Assembly (NCBI RefSeq): GCF_035222485.1 | Contig: NW_026946671.1 | Coordinates: 744,001 to 808,000, forward strand | Source of the DNA: Podospora pseudoanserina | Lineage: Eukaryota > Ascomycota > Sordariomycetes > Sordariales > Podosporaceae | DNA length: 64,000 nt | Direction: 5' to 3' | Part shown: piece after piece, positions 22,301 through 32,225 of the stretch | How the letters are laid out: the number at the start of each line of letters is the position of its first letter | Position numbering within the stretch: the stretch's first letter is position 1 | The notes under the pieces: generated by a model | Told to the model about the DNA's origin: nothing | The model's input: the letters and a program-made list of their open reading frames with translations, nothing else | The model's database searches: none | Made by a program: the position numbers and the translations under genes

Positions 22301-24568
22301 ATGTTCTTGATAGCAGAATCCCATGGTGTTTGAAAGCTCCATCAAGCCAAACTGTCAGGAGCTAGCTGCTCCCAGTGCTTCCGCTTCAAGACCATCCATT
22401 GTTGGAACCTCCCCTTCAAAACAATCTCACTAATCCAATCCTATTCTTATCTCCCTCCATACCCCTCCCATCAACCCCCAGACACCATCCCCAACCTAAG
22501 CACCCAACTCGCCAGCATGGCCGTTAGAGCCCCCAAGCAGCAAGTCCCCCATCCTGTTTCATGAGGCCTTTCTCTTCAATAACGCTGATAGTTAAGGCTC
22601 AGCTGAAAGCATGTCGTATATACTAAAGTAGATATTGACAAGTTAGAAACTCCGTGGCGTTCTTGAGCTGAGCCATGCCCGCCGATGAGCACATTTGCGC
22701 CCGAAACTATCCTCGCTTGATCAATGATCTCCTCTTCTCTCAATAACTCAGCCGTACCCTCAACATCATTCATTCTTCGCCTTCTCCACATCCACTCCGA
22801 CGGCACCAAAAAGACAAAAGCTACATGGCATCCCACCTACATGGCCGGCTATATGTCCTCAGACAAGCCTCACAAGCCAAAGAGCCAACCATGAAGTCTC
22901 TGTGTGACCCTGTCAGTTCTTATCTCCTGAAGACTACTGGCTGCAGGACACATCGGTCACATGACATGGCGTACACATAGTCCTGTGATATCAGTGTAGA
23001 AAAAGACAAATAGACTAGAACTTGGCATAGGCAAAGGCCTGGGGTGCAGCAGCACACCCGTCTCCCCATCGTGGTCTAACTCTCCACGAGTTTGCATCGA
23101 ATTAACCAATGAGCTCGTGGATGTTCACGATGAGTAATTGAGGATATATCCAGAATGTCTTGAACGTAGGAGGCCTGCCCCATTCGTGTGCGCTTCACTC
23201 GACCAGTCGGACGCTCCGGCCCAGCAGTCCGGTGCGTCTGACCTTGGCGAAGTGTGGCGTTGAATGAGGGAGGTGTCAGTGCGAGAGTGTCACGCTGGTC
23301 AAAAAAGCAAGACACAAATCAGGCAATATGAAATGGCTTGTGGTTGCGTGGTTGACTACCCGCTTCCCCCCCTTCCCGCCTGCGAGCCACTGCAGAACCG
23401 GGTCACACAGCATATGTCTGCTCTGTGGATATGCAGAGGAACTCCGCGTCCGAGCAACTGTTTTGCCGCCGCGAGGCCTGCTTGTCTGAGCGGGGAAGGG
23501 AAAACAAGCTATTGTTCTCCTCCAACAATAGCAAGTAGAAATACGGACCGTTTTCAGGTGAGATATAAAACAGACGCCAGCCCACATGCGGGATGCCCAA
23601 TTGGGTGGGTTGCAGACAGCCAGGAGAAACCCCCACAAATTCCAGAGCCAAAATGGGGCTGTCCTACATAAAGACAGTCTGAATTCGGGGGCCAATTGAA
23701 GGATGTAGACGGGAAACGGTTTATAAGTCGACGACAACAGAGATGGCGGTAGCTGGGGAAACCCCACGCTGACCCACTGGAACCCAAGCATCCGGGAATA
23801 GGGATGGGGCCGAGGGGCCTGTCATGTTGTTCTAGAAAAGAGTGGTGGATTAGTAGGGCTGGTCTAAACTCCACATTGTCGATGCCAACACCTACAGCTC
23901 GATGCGACGATGCCCTGCTTCTGCTGGTGAGCGAAGGGTTCCCCAGGGACGAGGGTACTGGCAAGGGACTGGCTGCGGGGCTGCCGAGGGCTCCGAGGGA
24001 CAGTGCTGCCATCTCATGCTGTTTCCCGGTGTGATATGGGTCCAGCCAGCTCATGTGTGATGCTGCTTCTGTGCCGTCCTCCCAGACATCAATCAATTCA
24101 GCACAGAAGGATGGGGAAAGGTTGGGGAGACGCAGTGACAAAGGGTCGGAAAGCACAAGCCAAGCTGAGCCCTGAGCTTCCAGCAGCCTGCATCATCCCC
24201 CACCTCCCCACCTCCCTTCTCGGCGACATGCCGATGGAGCTTGAGAGCTCAGGATTGGGGTCATCGTCAAAAACACCATGTGTTTGCCGTGGGGAAGGCC
24301 CAGTGGGAAGACCCGGTGGGAAGGGGAAGGGGTCGAAAGGCAGGTTTCCTACTGCAGTTTGGCGCTTGAGCACACACGGGCCCCACTGAAATAGGTGTCA
24401 GGACTGGCTGCCGATGGCCGACGTTGTGATTTTTCTGTATGCGATTGGTAGTGTGATTGGACCACTCGAATGGCCGTTTTTTTTTTCTTTGGAGTTGCTG
24501 ATTCTTCGTTCGCTCGAAGTTCTTCGCCTCTCCAACTGCGAACCCCTCTTTTCCCTTTTCAACCTTCA

Positions 24569-24571
<3 letters not shown>

Positions 24572-24604
<33 letters not shown>
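24572..24604. repeat. (CT)n microsatellite in the KH gene leader/promoter
   Basis: A pure CT run about 630 bases upstream of the KH gene ATG, within a long pyrimidine-rich stretch typical of fungal promoters or leaders. Confidence 0.9.
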
Positions 24605-24609
<5 letters not shown>

Positions 24610-24802
24610 ACCTTCCACCCCGTCTCCTCCTTCTTCACACTCTCATCCCATCACTTCTCGCCCGGGAATGTGTTAAACCCGTTCCTGTCGGTGCATCCCA
24701 TCCCGTCCTTCCACCTCACCACCCCTCTCTCTCCTGAAACCGCAGCGGAAACTGAGGTTCCAGTTGTCAATTGCGCCCCGGTCCACCGCCCGCCGCAAAA
24801 AG

Positions 24803-24915
24803 GTACGTGCTCCTCTCACTCTGCCCCGCCATCCGCACCAAGTCCAGGGTAGCTTGGCCACGGCGCGCCGTTTCCTCTTTCTGCCTCTGGCCTGTGTCGC
24901 CTGCTTTTCGCACAG
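24803..24915 (+). other. Probable 5'UTR intron of the KH protein gene
   Basis: A GTACGT donor after AAAAAG and a pyrimidine-rich run to a CGCACAG acceptor define a possible 113-nt intron in the non-coding leader. Supported only by splice consensus; RNA reads would decide. Confidence 0.4.
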
Positions 24916-25229
24916 AAAAACAGAACCGCAGCAGGTACAATACTCAAAAGCAAAAGCTCTTACCCTTGCCGCGGTAGCACCGAGAAGCCAATCCCAGAGC
25001 TTAACCATTAACTCTTCTCTCTGCTCAGTTCTCCCACCACACCACGCCTTTCCCTCCTCCGCCTCCACCCTCCACCACTTTTTTCCTCTACCAACCACGC
25101 AAATTCCAATCCTTTTTCCGACCCTGAAGTGATTTTGTCTCTTCACATCTCCCGCCTCCATCAACCACCCGCCATTCACGATCCATTCACCTTCCCCCCC
25201 TCCCCCTCCCCCAAAACCCAATCCTCAAT

Positions 25230-26478
25230 ATGTCTGCCCCTCAAGACTCTGTCCCGTCCAACGGCGCCGACCTCAACGAATCCTTCGACCAGCTCAAGCT
25301 CAACGACGAGCCGCGCCTTGGTCCCGATGGAGAGCCGGCTCCCAAGACGGACGAGGAATACGCACAAACCCAGATGACCTTGCGGGCTATTGTGTCTTCG
25401 AAGGAAGCTGGGGTAATCATTGGAAAGGCTGGCAAGAATGTCGCTGATTTGCGTGATGAGACTGGCGTCAAGGCTGGCGTGAGCAAGGTTGTTCCCGGCG
25501 TCTATGACCGTGTTCTTACCATCACCGGCGGCTGCGAAGCTATCTCCAAGGCCTATGCCAAGGTTGCCTCTGCTCTGATGGAAGGCGCTCCTGCTATGGG
25601 CATGGGAGGCGTCGTCGCTGCCAATGGAACTCATCGTATGTGCTCTGCTTGATGACCATCTTTGTTCACTGCGCTAACCTGGTGGGGCAACACAGCCATC
25701 AAGCTTCTTATCTCTCACAACCAGATGGGCACCGTTATTGGTAGACAAGGTCTCAAAATCAAGCATATCCAGGATGTGTCGGGCGTGCGCATGGTTGCGC
25801 AAAAGGAAATGCTGCCGCAGTCTACCGAGCGTGTTGTCGAGGTCCAAGGCACCCCTGAGGGCATCCAGCGTGCGACTTGGGAGATTTGCAAGTGCTTGGT
25901 CGACGACTGGCAGCGCGGCCAGGGCACTGTCCTCTACAACCCTGTGGTTCGCACAGGAACTGGCGCGGGCGCGCCGGCGATGGGAGGTGCTAGCAGCTAC
26001 CCCCAGGAGAGGGCCCCCTATGGCGGTTCATCCCGTGTTACACGGACCGGCAACGGCGCCGACTTTAGCAATGGCGGCCCTCGCCAGTACAACCGTCGCT
26101 CCGATTCCGATGCTGCTCAGCGCGGCCCTCCCACACACGACGAGAACGGCGAGGAAATCCAGACGCAGAACATCAGTATTCCCGCTGATATGGTTGGCTG
26201 CATCATTGGCCGTGCTGGTTCCAAGATTAGCGAGATCCGCAAGACTTCTGGAGCTCGCATCTCGATTGCCAAGGTGGGTGCCTCTTTATCTGAGATGACA
26301 AGTGGTGTGTGCTGACTCGGGTGAACAGGCCCCGCATGACGATACCGGTGAGCGCATGTTCACCATCATGGGTAGCGCCAAGGCCAACGAGACGGCCCTC
26401 TATCTTCTGTACGAGAACCTCGAGGCCGAGAAGATTCGTCGCCAGGAGATGCAACAATCTGGTCAGGTTTCTGCTTAG
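25230..26478 (+). CDS. Triple KH-domain RNA-binding protein (Rnc1/Pbp2-like)
   Basis: Exons 25230-25635, 25696-26273 and 26329-26478 join in frame (C/CC split Pro; phase 0) to give 377 residues. Three KH domains are visible, each with a GxxG loop: AGVIIGKAGKNVADLRDETG (about 60-80), MGTVIGRQGLKIKHIQDVSG (about 145-165), and MVGCIIGRAGSKISEIRKTSG (about 300-320). The second and third are separated by a Gly/Arg/Ser-rich linker. The end is RRQEMQQSGQVSA. The layout matches fission yeast Rnc1 and yeast Pbp2/Hek2-type proteins, which bind mRNA and affect its stability or translation. Rnc1 is known to stabilise the mRNA of a MAPK phosphatase; that function here is only an analogy. Introns have GTATGT and GTGGGT donors. 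Confidence 0.92.
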
Positions 26479-27903
26479 GATGGAGAAGAGGACCAGAGAG
26501 GTCCCCGGCTGTAATACTTCGTATATGATGTACCTGAAGGAGTTTCCAAGGGTAGGATGATGGTGAGCTGCCAGCCACGATCCGGGCGTTTTTTTATTAT
26601 TACTATTTGTTTTCCTGGTTGGTGTTGGATTTGGCAGTCCCTCGCTATGGGTCATTTCCAGATCTGACTGCCGCAAGGCACATCATTTTGGGGGGGGCGG
26701 GATACGATGTGATGACATTTCCTTACCAAAAGCATTTCGCCAGCCACTTTTTTCCCCGGCAGGCATTTCACTCCCTCACCCTTACCAATCTCATCTTCAT
26801 CGGTGGCCGCCAAACGACGGATCACGATCACCCCCATCAACAATTAGCACCACAACTATACGGGCTCGTGGGCAACAAAGCTCTTGGGGTCACACCCACA
26901 CAGAGAGCACGCCCAGCCACCGAAATCGAATTCCCCTCCCCAGTCCGATACGTCACACCACTTAGTTCTCGAATCAGTTCTCACAACCCCCTCTGCTTAC
27001 AACGAAAAAAAAACCGATAAACACCAAAACTCTTTTCACCACGTCCACCCCATCTTATTTTCCGCCTTTACACCCCCCAACCGACGCTTGGACTTCAACA
27101 TGCTCAATACAGCCGCGCGAACCGAATAGGTCTAGCCAATGTCAAAATTCACAGCCTTTTTTTCCTTTTCCAGTCTTGTGTGTGGACGAGGCGATGGTTT
27201 TCTGCTTTGCCTGCGGTCACCATCACTAGCTAGCTCCGCCACCGCTCTAGAACCAAGATTACTCACTTGTCTCTACTGATCTCTGGAGGGATGTAGAGAT
27301 AGGGTATTTAGGTGTAGACTGGAGAAGATTAATATGAGCATTACGATGACTTTGCCTTTGCTTCCAGGGTGATTTTTATGTGATGTACTGTACATAAAAA
27401 TGTCGATGTGAAGGCTGGTTTGTTAGGTATGATCCAGGGTTGTCTAAGCTCTCTTTTTCAAAATCATCTAGGGTTATCCAGCCGTAACCCTCTCTTGGCA
27501 TTTTTCTTTTCTGGGTTCCCCAGAGTTCTCGAATGCCGGAGCAGGGCCCCCCGCCGCTGCCAGGTGGGCCAGGGGGGGGGGACGGTGCGGGAACAGGGGA
27601 AGCAGCACTGAGCAGTTCACTAGAATAGCTAAGTGACAGGGTGATCTTTCTGATAAAGCCACCCTGTCCGGAACCTCTGTTTGGTGACACACCACCTTGA
27701 TGAGCGCGGCGCGGTTTCCGTCTCATTGTGAACGCGATTTGGACAGATTGCGCCAATTGATTTTTTTTTCTTACCTAATTTTAGGAAGTGAGATTGGAAA
27801 TAAATTCCAATCCACCTTTTGCGAACAGCAGCAGCTTGCGCAAAACTGACGAAAGCTATACACAGCGCGCAACCAACAAACGGACAGGTTACGAGAGGCC
27901 AAG
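26479..27903. other. Intergenic: KH gene 3' region and HUT1 promoter
   Basis: 1.4 kb between two plus-strand genes. T-rich sequence near 26590-26610 probably belongs to the KH 3'UTR. A polyT run near 27760-27770 and the following about 130 bases are the HUT1 leader. No gene recognised. Confidence 0.55.
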
Positions 27904-29302
27904 ATGGCTCGCACCAAAGCCGCGCCGATCAGGCGGGAGCCGTCGTCTGAGTACACCGCCGGGGAACTGAAACGGACGGCGAGTGGACGGGTTGTCGAAG
28001 ACGAGAATGGGACGGTGGCGGAAAAGGTGGAAAGGGAGATTGCAGACGCCGTCGTGGTGGTGACGAAGCCGGGGAAGAAGGAGGCGGGCGTGGTGACGCT
28101 TGTTGTCTGCGTGGCGGGGATATATGCCTCCTTGTTTGTTTTCCTCTGTCCCCGTTTCCAAACAACAGCCGTGATTGCTAACGATGGACAGTCTAACCTG
28201 GGCCTACCTCCAAGAAAAACTCACAACGACCACCCACGGCCCGAACAAGGAAAGGTTCAAGTTTTCGGTTTTTCTCCTCACAATCCAGAGCCTGTTTGCC
28301 GGCTTGGGCGGGCTGCTCTTCACGTGGGTGAGCACACCCAAAGGGGAGAAGATGAAGAGTCCGGTCCCCAACAGGGGGATCTTGCCACCGTTGCTGCTTG
28401 TCGCGGTGACGAACGCGTTGGCCGCGCCGTTTGGGTACGCCGCTTTGGGGCACATCGACTACATCACGTTCATCCTGGCCAAGTCGTGCAAGTTGCTGCC
28501 GGTGATGGCGCTGCATGTGACGGTTTTTAGGAAGAGGTACCCGCTTTATAAATACTTGGTTGTTGCGGCGGTCACGACGGGGGTGGCGGTTTTCACGCTG
28601 CATTCGGGGAGTAAGAAGCACAAGGCGGGAGGGGGAGGGAATTCGGGGCAGACGGGGTGGGGGATGTTGCTGTTGGGGATCAACTTGCTGTTTGACGGGT
28701 TGACGAACAGTACGCAGGATTACATCTTTGGGGCTGATAGGAGCTATACGGGGCCGCAGATGATGGCTGCGAATAATTTGCTGAGCGGGGCGCTGACGGG
28801 GGGGTATTTGGTGATGAGCCCGTGGTTGGTGAGGACGGGGGTGGGGAGGTGGTTTGGGATGGATGTTGCTGGGGGTGGGGGGGAGCTGGTGGCTGCGCTG
28901 GAGTTTTTGGCGAGGCACCCGCGTGTTTGGAGGGATGTGCTTGGGTTTGCGGTTTGTGGGTGTGTGGGGCAGGTTTTTATTTGTGAGTTGTTTTCTTCTT
29001 GAAGGGTCGTTGATGTTGATGATGATGGTTGGATGGGTGGGTTGGCTAACAGGATGGGAATTTTTCTAGTCCATACGCTCTCGACTTTCTCGTCGGTGCT
29101 GCTCGTTACTGTCACGGTGACGAGGAAGATGTTCACCATGATTCTGAGCGTGATTGCGTTTGGACATACGCTGTCCCAGATGCAGTGGTTGGGGGTTGGG
29201 CTGGTGTTTGGTGGGATTGGAGTTGAGGCGCAGATTGCGAGGAAGGAGAAGTTGGCCAAGGAGGCTGCTAAGAAGGCGGCTAAGGCTGGGAAGAAGGAAT
29301 AG
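27904..29302 (+). CDS. HUT1: UDP-galactose/ER nucleotide-sugar transporter HUT1
   Basis: Exons 27904-28133, 28192-28982 and 29070-29302 join in frame (TT/T Phe; T/TC Phe) to give 417 residues. The first about 60 residues are a hydrophilic N-terminus. The SLC35B-type membrane core follows: VVTLVVCVAGIYASF then LTWAYLQEKL, QSLFAGLGGLLF, PLLLVAVTNALAAPFGYAAL, ILAKSCKLLPVMALHVTVF, YLVVAAVTTGVAVFTL, GINLLFDGLTNSTQDYIF, GQVFIFHTLSTFSSVLLV, TVTVTRKMFTMILSVIAFG. The KSCKxLPVM, DGLTNSTQD and TRKMFTM motifs are typical of HUT1. The C-terminus is Lys/Ala-rich, ending GKKE. HUT1 moves UDP-sugars into the ER lumen for glycosylation and folding. The first donor is GTTTGT, which is weak but gives the conserved frame. 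Confidence 0.93.
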
Positions 29303-29368
29303 ATTTTTTTTTTTCTGGTGGGAAAGATAGATAGAAAGGGGGGAAACAGAGATACCGTACACTATAAG

Positions 29369-29374
<6 letters not shown>

Positions 29375-29404
<30 letters not shown>
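29375..29404. repeat. (AG)n microsatellite
   Basis: Pure AG repeat just downstream of the HUT1 stop, likely in its 3'UTR. Confidence 0.9.
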
Positions 29405-29405
<1 letters not shown>

Positions 29406-29984
29406 ATGTCATGGCATGGGGGAACTGTATATATGTGTTGCTGTGGCATTGCTTGGGTGTTGGAGAGACAAGAGATTCTGTATGATATTTGAACATTGAC
29501 CGCTTGAGAGCATTTGATAGGCTCCTAGTTTGCCCCTGTTTGACCAGTCTTTGTACCCTCTCTATCAACCACCCTCACTACTGGAGCAACATGCCTCTCG
29601 CCACTGCTCTTACAACCATCGAACCTTTGTGTGAAATGACTTGTTCATATACTTCATCTACAAGCCAAACTTGCCATCCCTAACTGCTAGTCTACGCCAC
29701 CAATTCCCCCATTGTACGTAAACCAAACGACAACCTCTCTCCTTAATACAGCAAACAAAACCCTCCCAATCCCATCCAGATCAAACTCCTTGTATAAAAA
29801 AAAAAAGAAAACCCACGCCCTGCGCTTAACTATTCAAAGCTATGTACTTGAGAAAATGCAACTTGGGCAGACAAACCGAGCACCTGTCTAGATTGTCTCC
29901 GTTTGTGTCTCGATCTCCTCCTGTCCCAGTCCCTGAAGACGACCAAATTGATAATCCAAATGCTGCAAAATGTCCCAAACAAAC

Positions 29985-30062
29985 AAAAAAAAAAAAAAAA
30001 AAAAAAGGTCACAAAACTAACCGAGCGCCTTCTCCGTGTATGTATGTATGTATGTATGTATG
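29985..30062. repeat. Poly-A run and (GTAT)n tract
   Basis: A 22-base A-run, then about 30 bases of unique sequence, then about six GTAT units ending at 30062, all in the convergent 3' region. Confidence 0.85.
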
Positions 30063-30143
30063 TTTGGGCCCAGCCAACAAAGCAAGAAGCACTTTCTTTA
30101 CTTTGCCCCAACCCCCCTATTCATCACCCCAGCAACCAACCCC

Positions 30144-32225
30144 TTACATAACCGCACAGCCCACCGTCCTCCCCCTCTCCCTCCCCCTGTGCCCCTGCTG
30201 GTGCACCCCCTGATCCTCCTCCAACACCGCCCTCATCGCCGTCACCCTCCTCCGTCTCCTCCACCCCCCCGCAACCTCCATCTCGTTCTCCGCCTGCATG
30301 TACTCGGCCCACTTCCTCTCCACCCTCCTCGCACCCCCCAGATCCCCCTTCAGCACCCGCCTCGTATGCTCATCGACAGTCATCTGCCACGTATGAAAAC
30401 ACCTCAGTCCAATCACCTCCTTCCCTTTCCTCCCCCCGCCAATCTCAACAACCCCATCCTTTGCCGGTCTTGCCATCAGAGGCTCCGAGTTCCTAGATAG
30501 GATCTCGAGAACCCCCGTCCAGGTGACAAGGGGGGTATCATACACCGTCAGCTCAAGCGTAGTCCTCGGGAGGGGAGGAGAAGAAGAAGCCGATGACGGG
30601 GGGGATAGGCTTCGGTTCCGAACCATATCGGCCGCCTCGGTAAGAGTAAGGTTCGAAATGCGGGTGTTGTCCATCACGACTGATTTCAGGCTTGTGCACG
30701 CCTGAAAAACGGGTAGCATCCCCACGTCCGAGACAGAGTCACACCCCGAGATGGAGAGGTGCTCCAGCTTTGTCGAGCACGGGGCTCGAGACAGAGCCGT
30801 GAATGAAGAGTTGGTTAAATGAGGCAACTCTTCCAGGTCGAGGTGGGTGAGGTTGGGGCATGAGTCGAAAATTGGGTCGAGGGCCGAGTCGGTCAGCTGG
30901 GTGAGGTTCGACAGGGAGAGGCCTTCGAGGTGGGGGGTGACGTGGGCGAGGGATTTGATGCTGTTGTCTGATAGGCGGCTGCAGCGGGTGAGGTCCAGGT
31001 GGCGGAGTTTGCGAGGGGGTGTTAGAGGGCGGTTGGTGAGCATGTCGAATTCGGGGGTTGGTCCCAAGATCATGGTTCTGAAGGTGTCGTCTGTCATGTC
31101 GGAGCAGTTGGATAGGATCAGTCGCTCGAGGTTGTTGGTCGAAAAGATGGCGGTTGCTACGTCGGCGTCGGACGAAAAACCGCGGACACTGCTCGCGCGG
31201 AGGTCGCGGAGTTTGGGGCAGCCTTCGAGGACGAATCGGATGCCGCGGGCGTCCATTTGTTTGCAACCAGAAACATCGAGGGTCTCCAAGTCGGGGCATT
31301 CCCGGGAGATGATCTTGCAGGTGGCATTGTTGACTGCTGGGAGGCCGGTGAGGTTGAGGTGAACGAGCTGGTTGTTAGCCTTGAGGAGGGTGTGTAGAGT
31401 CGGCCGTTGGAAGTTACGGCACCCTTCCAACGAAGTGCTGTAGAGGTTGTGGCAGGCGGCAACCAAGCGCTGAGCCCGTTGCATGTGCTCGATTTGGAGG
31501 CAGCCCCTGAGGTTGAGGTCGTGCACAAACGGTCCGGCCGTCTCCAGAATCTTGGTCAACGACTCGGCTGGGATCTCTCTGTAGAACTTTGAGGCGTCGA
31601 ATTCCGTCCAAAGCTGGCCATCAAAGCACAGCTCATGGAACCTCTTTGACACTCGAGAGATCCGGACAAGCTCTTTTGGCGAGAGGAACGAGAGAACATA
31701 GATTTTGATCTCATTCGGTATCGTGTCCCAGAAATTGAAAATCTTGGCCCTCTTCTTGATTTCCGTCGGCAAAGAGATGGTCATCGGCGCGGAAACGGGG
31801 TGGTCAACCTTGCGAACCGCCAAGACAGACTCGATGCCATCGTAACCCGGTGTCTCGACAGCCGGCGTTGCGGCAACGGAAGTCGGGGCGGTTGACACGT
31901 CTCCAAACGAAAAGTAGGAGGAACTGCTGCTCGGTTGGCCAAATGGTGACGGCGTCGAAGCCAGGCTCACACACGACAGTGAAGAAGCCGAGCTTCTATA
32001 CGGGGCGCTCGACGCTCTGGGACGGCTGATTCGGGCACGGAGGCTCTGCGAAGACGATATCCGCTGCAGACCCCTCAAAAGTCTTTGCCGGCCTTTGCTC
32101 TTGTGCTGCAACACCGGGAATTGCTCAGCAGTATCACCTCCGGGTTGGACGTCCAAGCTGCCGGCCTCGGAAGCGGGGCTCGCCGGCGAACCCGGGGTCG
32201 TGTGGGAAATAGTGGAGTCGGCCAT
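30144..32225 (-). CDS. F-box and leucine-rich-repeat protein (SCF substrate receptor)
   Basis: The open frame extends above 32225, but the first ATG is at 32225-32223 (MADSTISHTTPGSPASP), giving 693 residues. An AG acceptor-like site (CTTGTCAG) about 50 bases upstream suggests a leader intron. The N-terminal about 150 residues are Ser-rich. An F-box follows (WDTIPNEIKIYVLSFLSP, ELVRISRVSKRFHELC). Then comes a series of about ten Amn1/Grr1-type LRRs: LNLRGCLQIEH, LDVSGCKQMDARGI, LRHLDLTRCSRLSDNSI, LTHLDLEELPHLTNSS, LEHLSISGCDSVSDVG. The C-terminus is basic. Such proteins bind Skp1 through the F-box and present substrates to SCF ubiquitin ligase through the LRRs. It resembles the Grr1/Pof2 class but the substrate cannot be inferred. 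Confidence 0.9.
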   Translation of the reverse strand: MADSTISHTTPGSPASPASEAGSLDVQPGGDTAEQFPVLQHKSKGRQRLLRGLQRISSSQSLRARISRPRASSAPYRSSASSLSCVSLASTPSPFGQPSSSSSYFSFGDVSTAPTSVAATPAVETPGYDGIESVLAVRKVDHPVSAPMTISLPTEIKKRAKIFNFWDTIPNEIKIYVLSFLSPKELVRISRVSKRFHELCFDGQLWTEFDASKFYREIPAESLTKILETAGPFVHDLNLRGCLQIEHMQRAQRLVAACHNLYSTSLEGCRNFQRPTLHTLLKANNQLVHLNLTGLPAVNNATCKIISRECPDLETLDVSGCKQMDARGIRFVLEGCPKLRDLRASSVRGFSSDADVATAIFSTNNLERLILSNCSDMTDDTFRTMILGPTPEFDMLTNRPLTPPRKLRHLDLTRCSRLSDNSIKSLAHVTPHLEGLSLSNLTQLTDSALDPIFDSCPNLTHLDLEELPHLTNSSFTALSRAPCSTKLEHLSISGCDSVSDVGMLPVFQACTSLKSVVMDNTRISNLTLTEAADMVRNRSLSPPSSASSSPPLPRTTLELTVYDTPLVTWTGVLEILSRNSEPLMARPAKDGVVEIGGGRKGKEVIGLRCFHTWQMTVDEHTRRVLKGDLGGARRVERKWAEYMQAENEMEVAGGWRRRRRVTAMRAVLEEDQGVHQQGHRGRERGRTVGCAVM

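Larger units (their letters stand above)
19386..25229. other. Gene-poor 5.8-kb region between the large disordered protein and the KH protein
   Basis: The first 1.2 kb (19386-20600) is G/T-rich with poly-G and poly-T runs, like 3'UTR and spacer. From 20.7 to 24.4 kb there are only short frames on both strands with no recognised domain. A minus-strand open stretch at about 21804-22019 encodes a hydrophobic segment but has no Met. The last kilobase before 25230 is the KH gene leader, with a CT repeat at 24572-24604 and a likely leader intron. No RNA gene was recognised. Confidence 0.5.
29303..30143. other. Convergent 3' region with microsatellites
   Basis: HUT1 (+) and the F-box gene (-) converge here. 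It holds an AG repeat (29375-29404), a 22-base A-run (29985-30006) and a GTAT repeat (30037-30062). No coding sequence is seen; it should contain both 3'UTRs. Confidence 0.6.
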
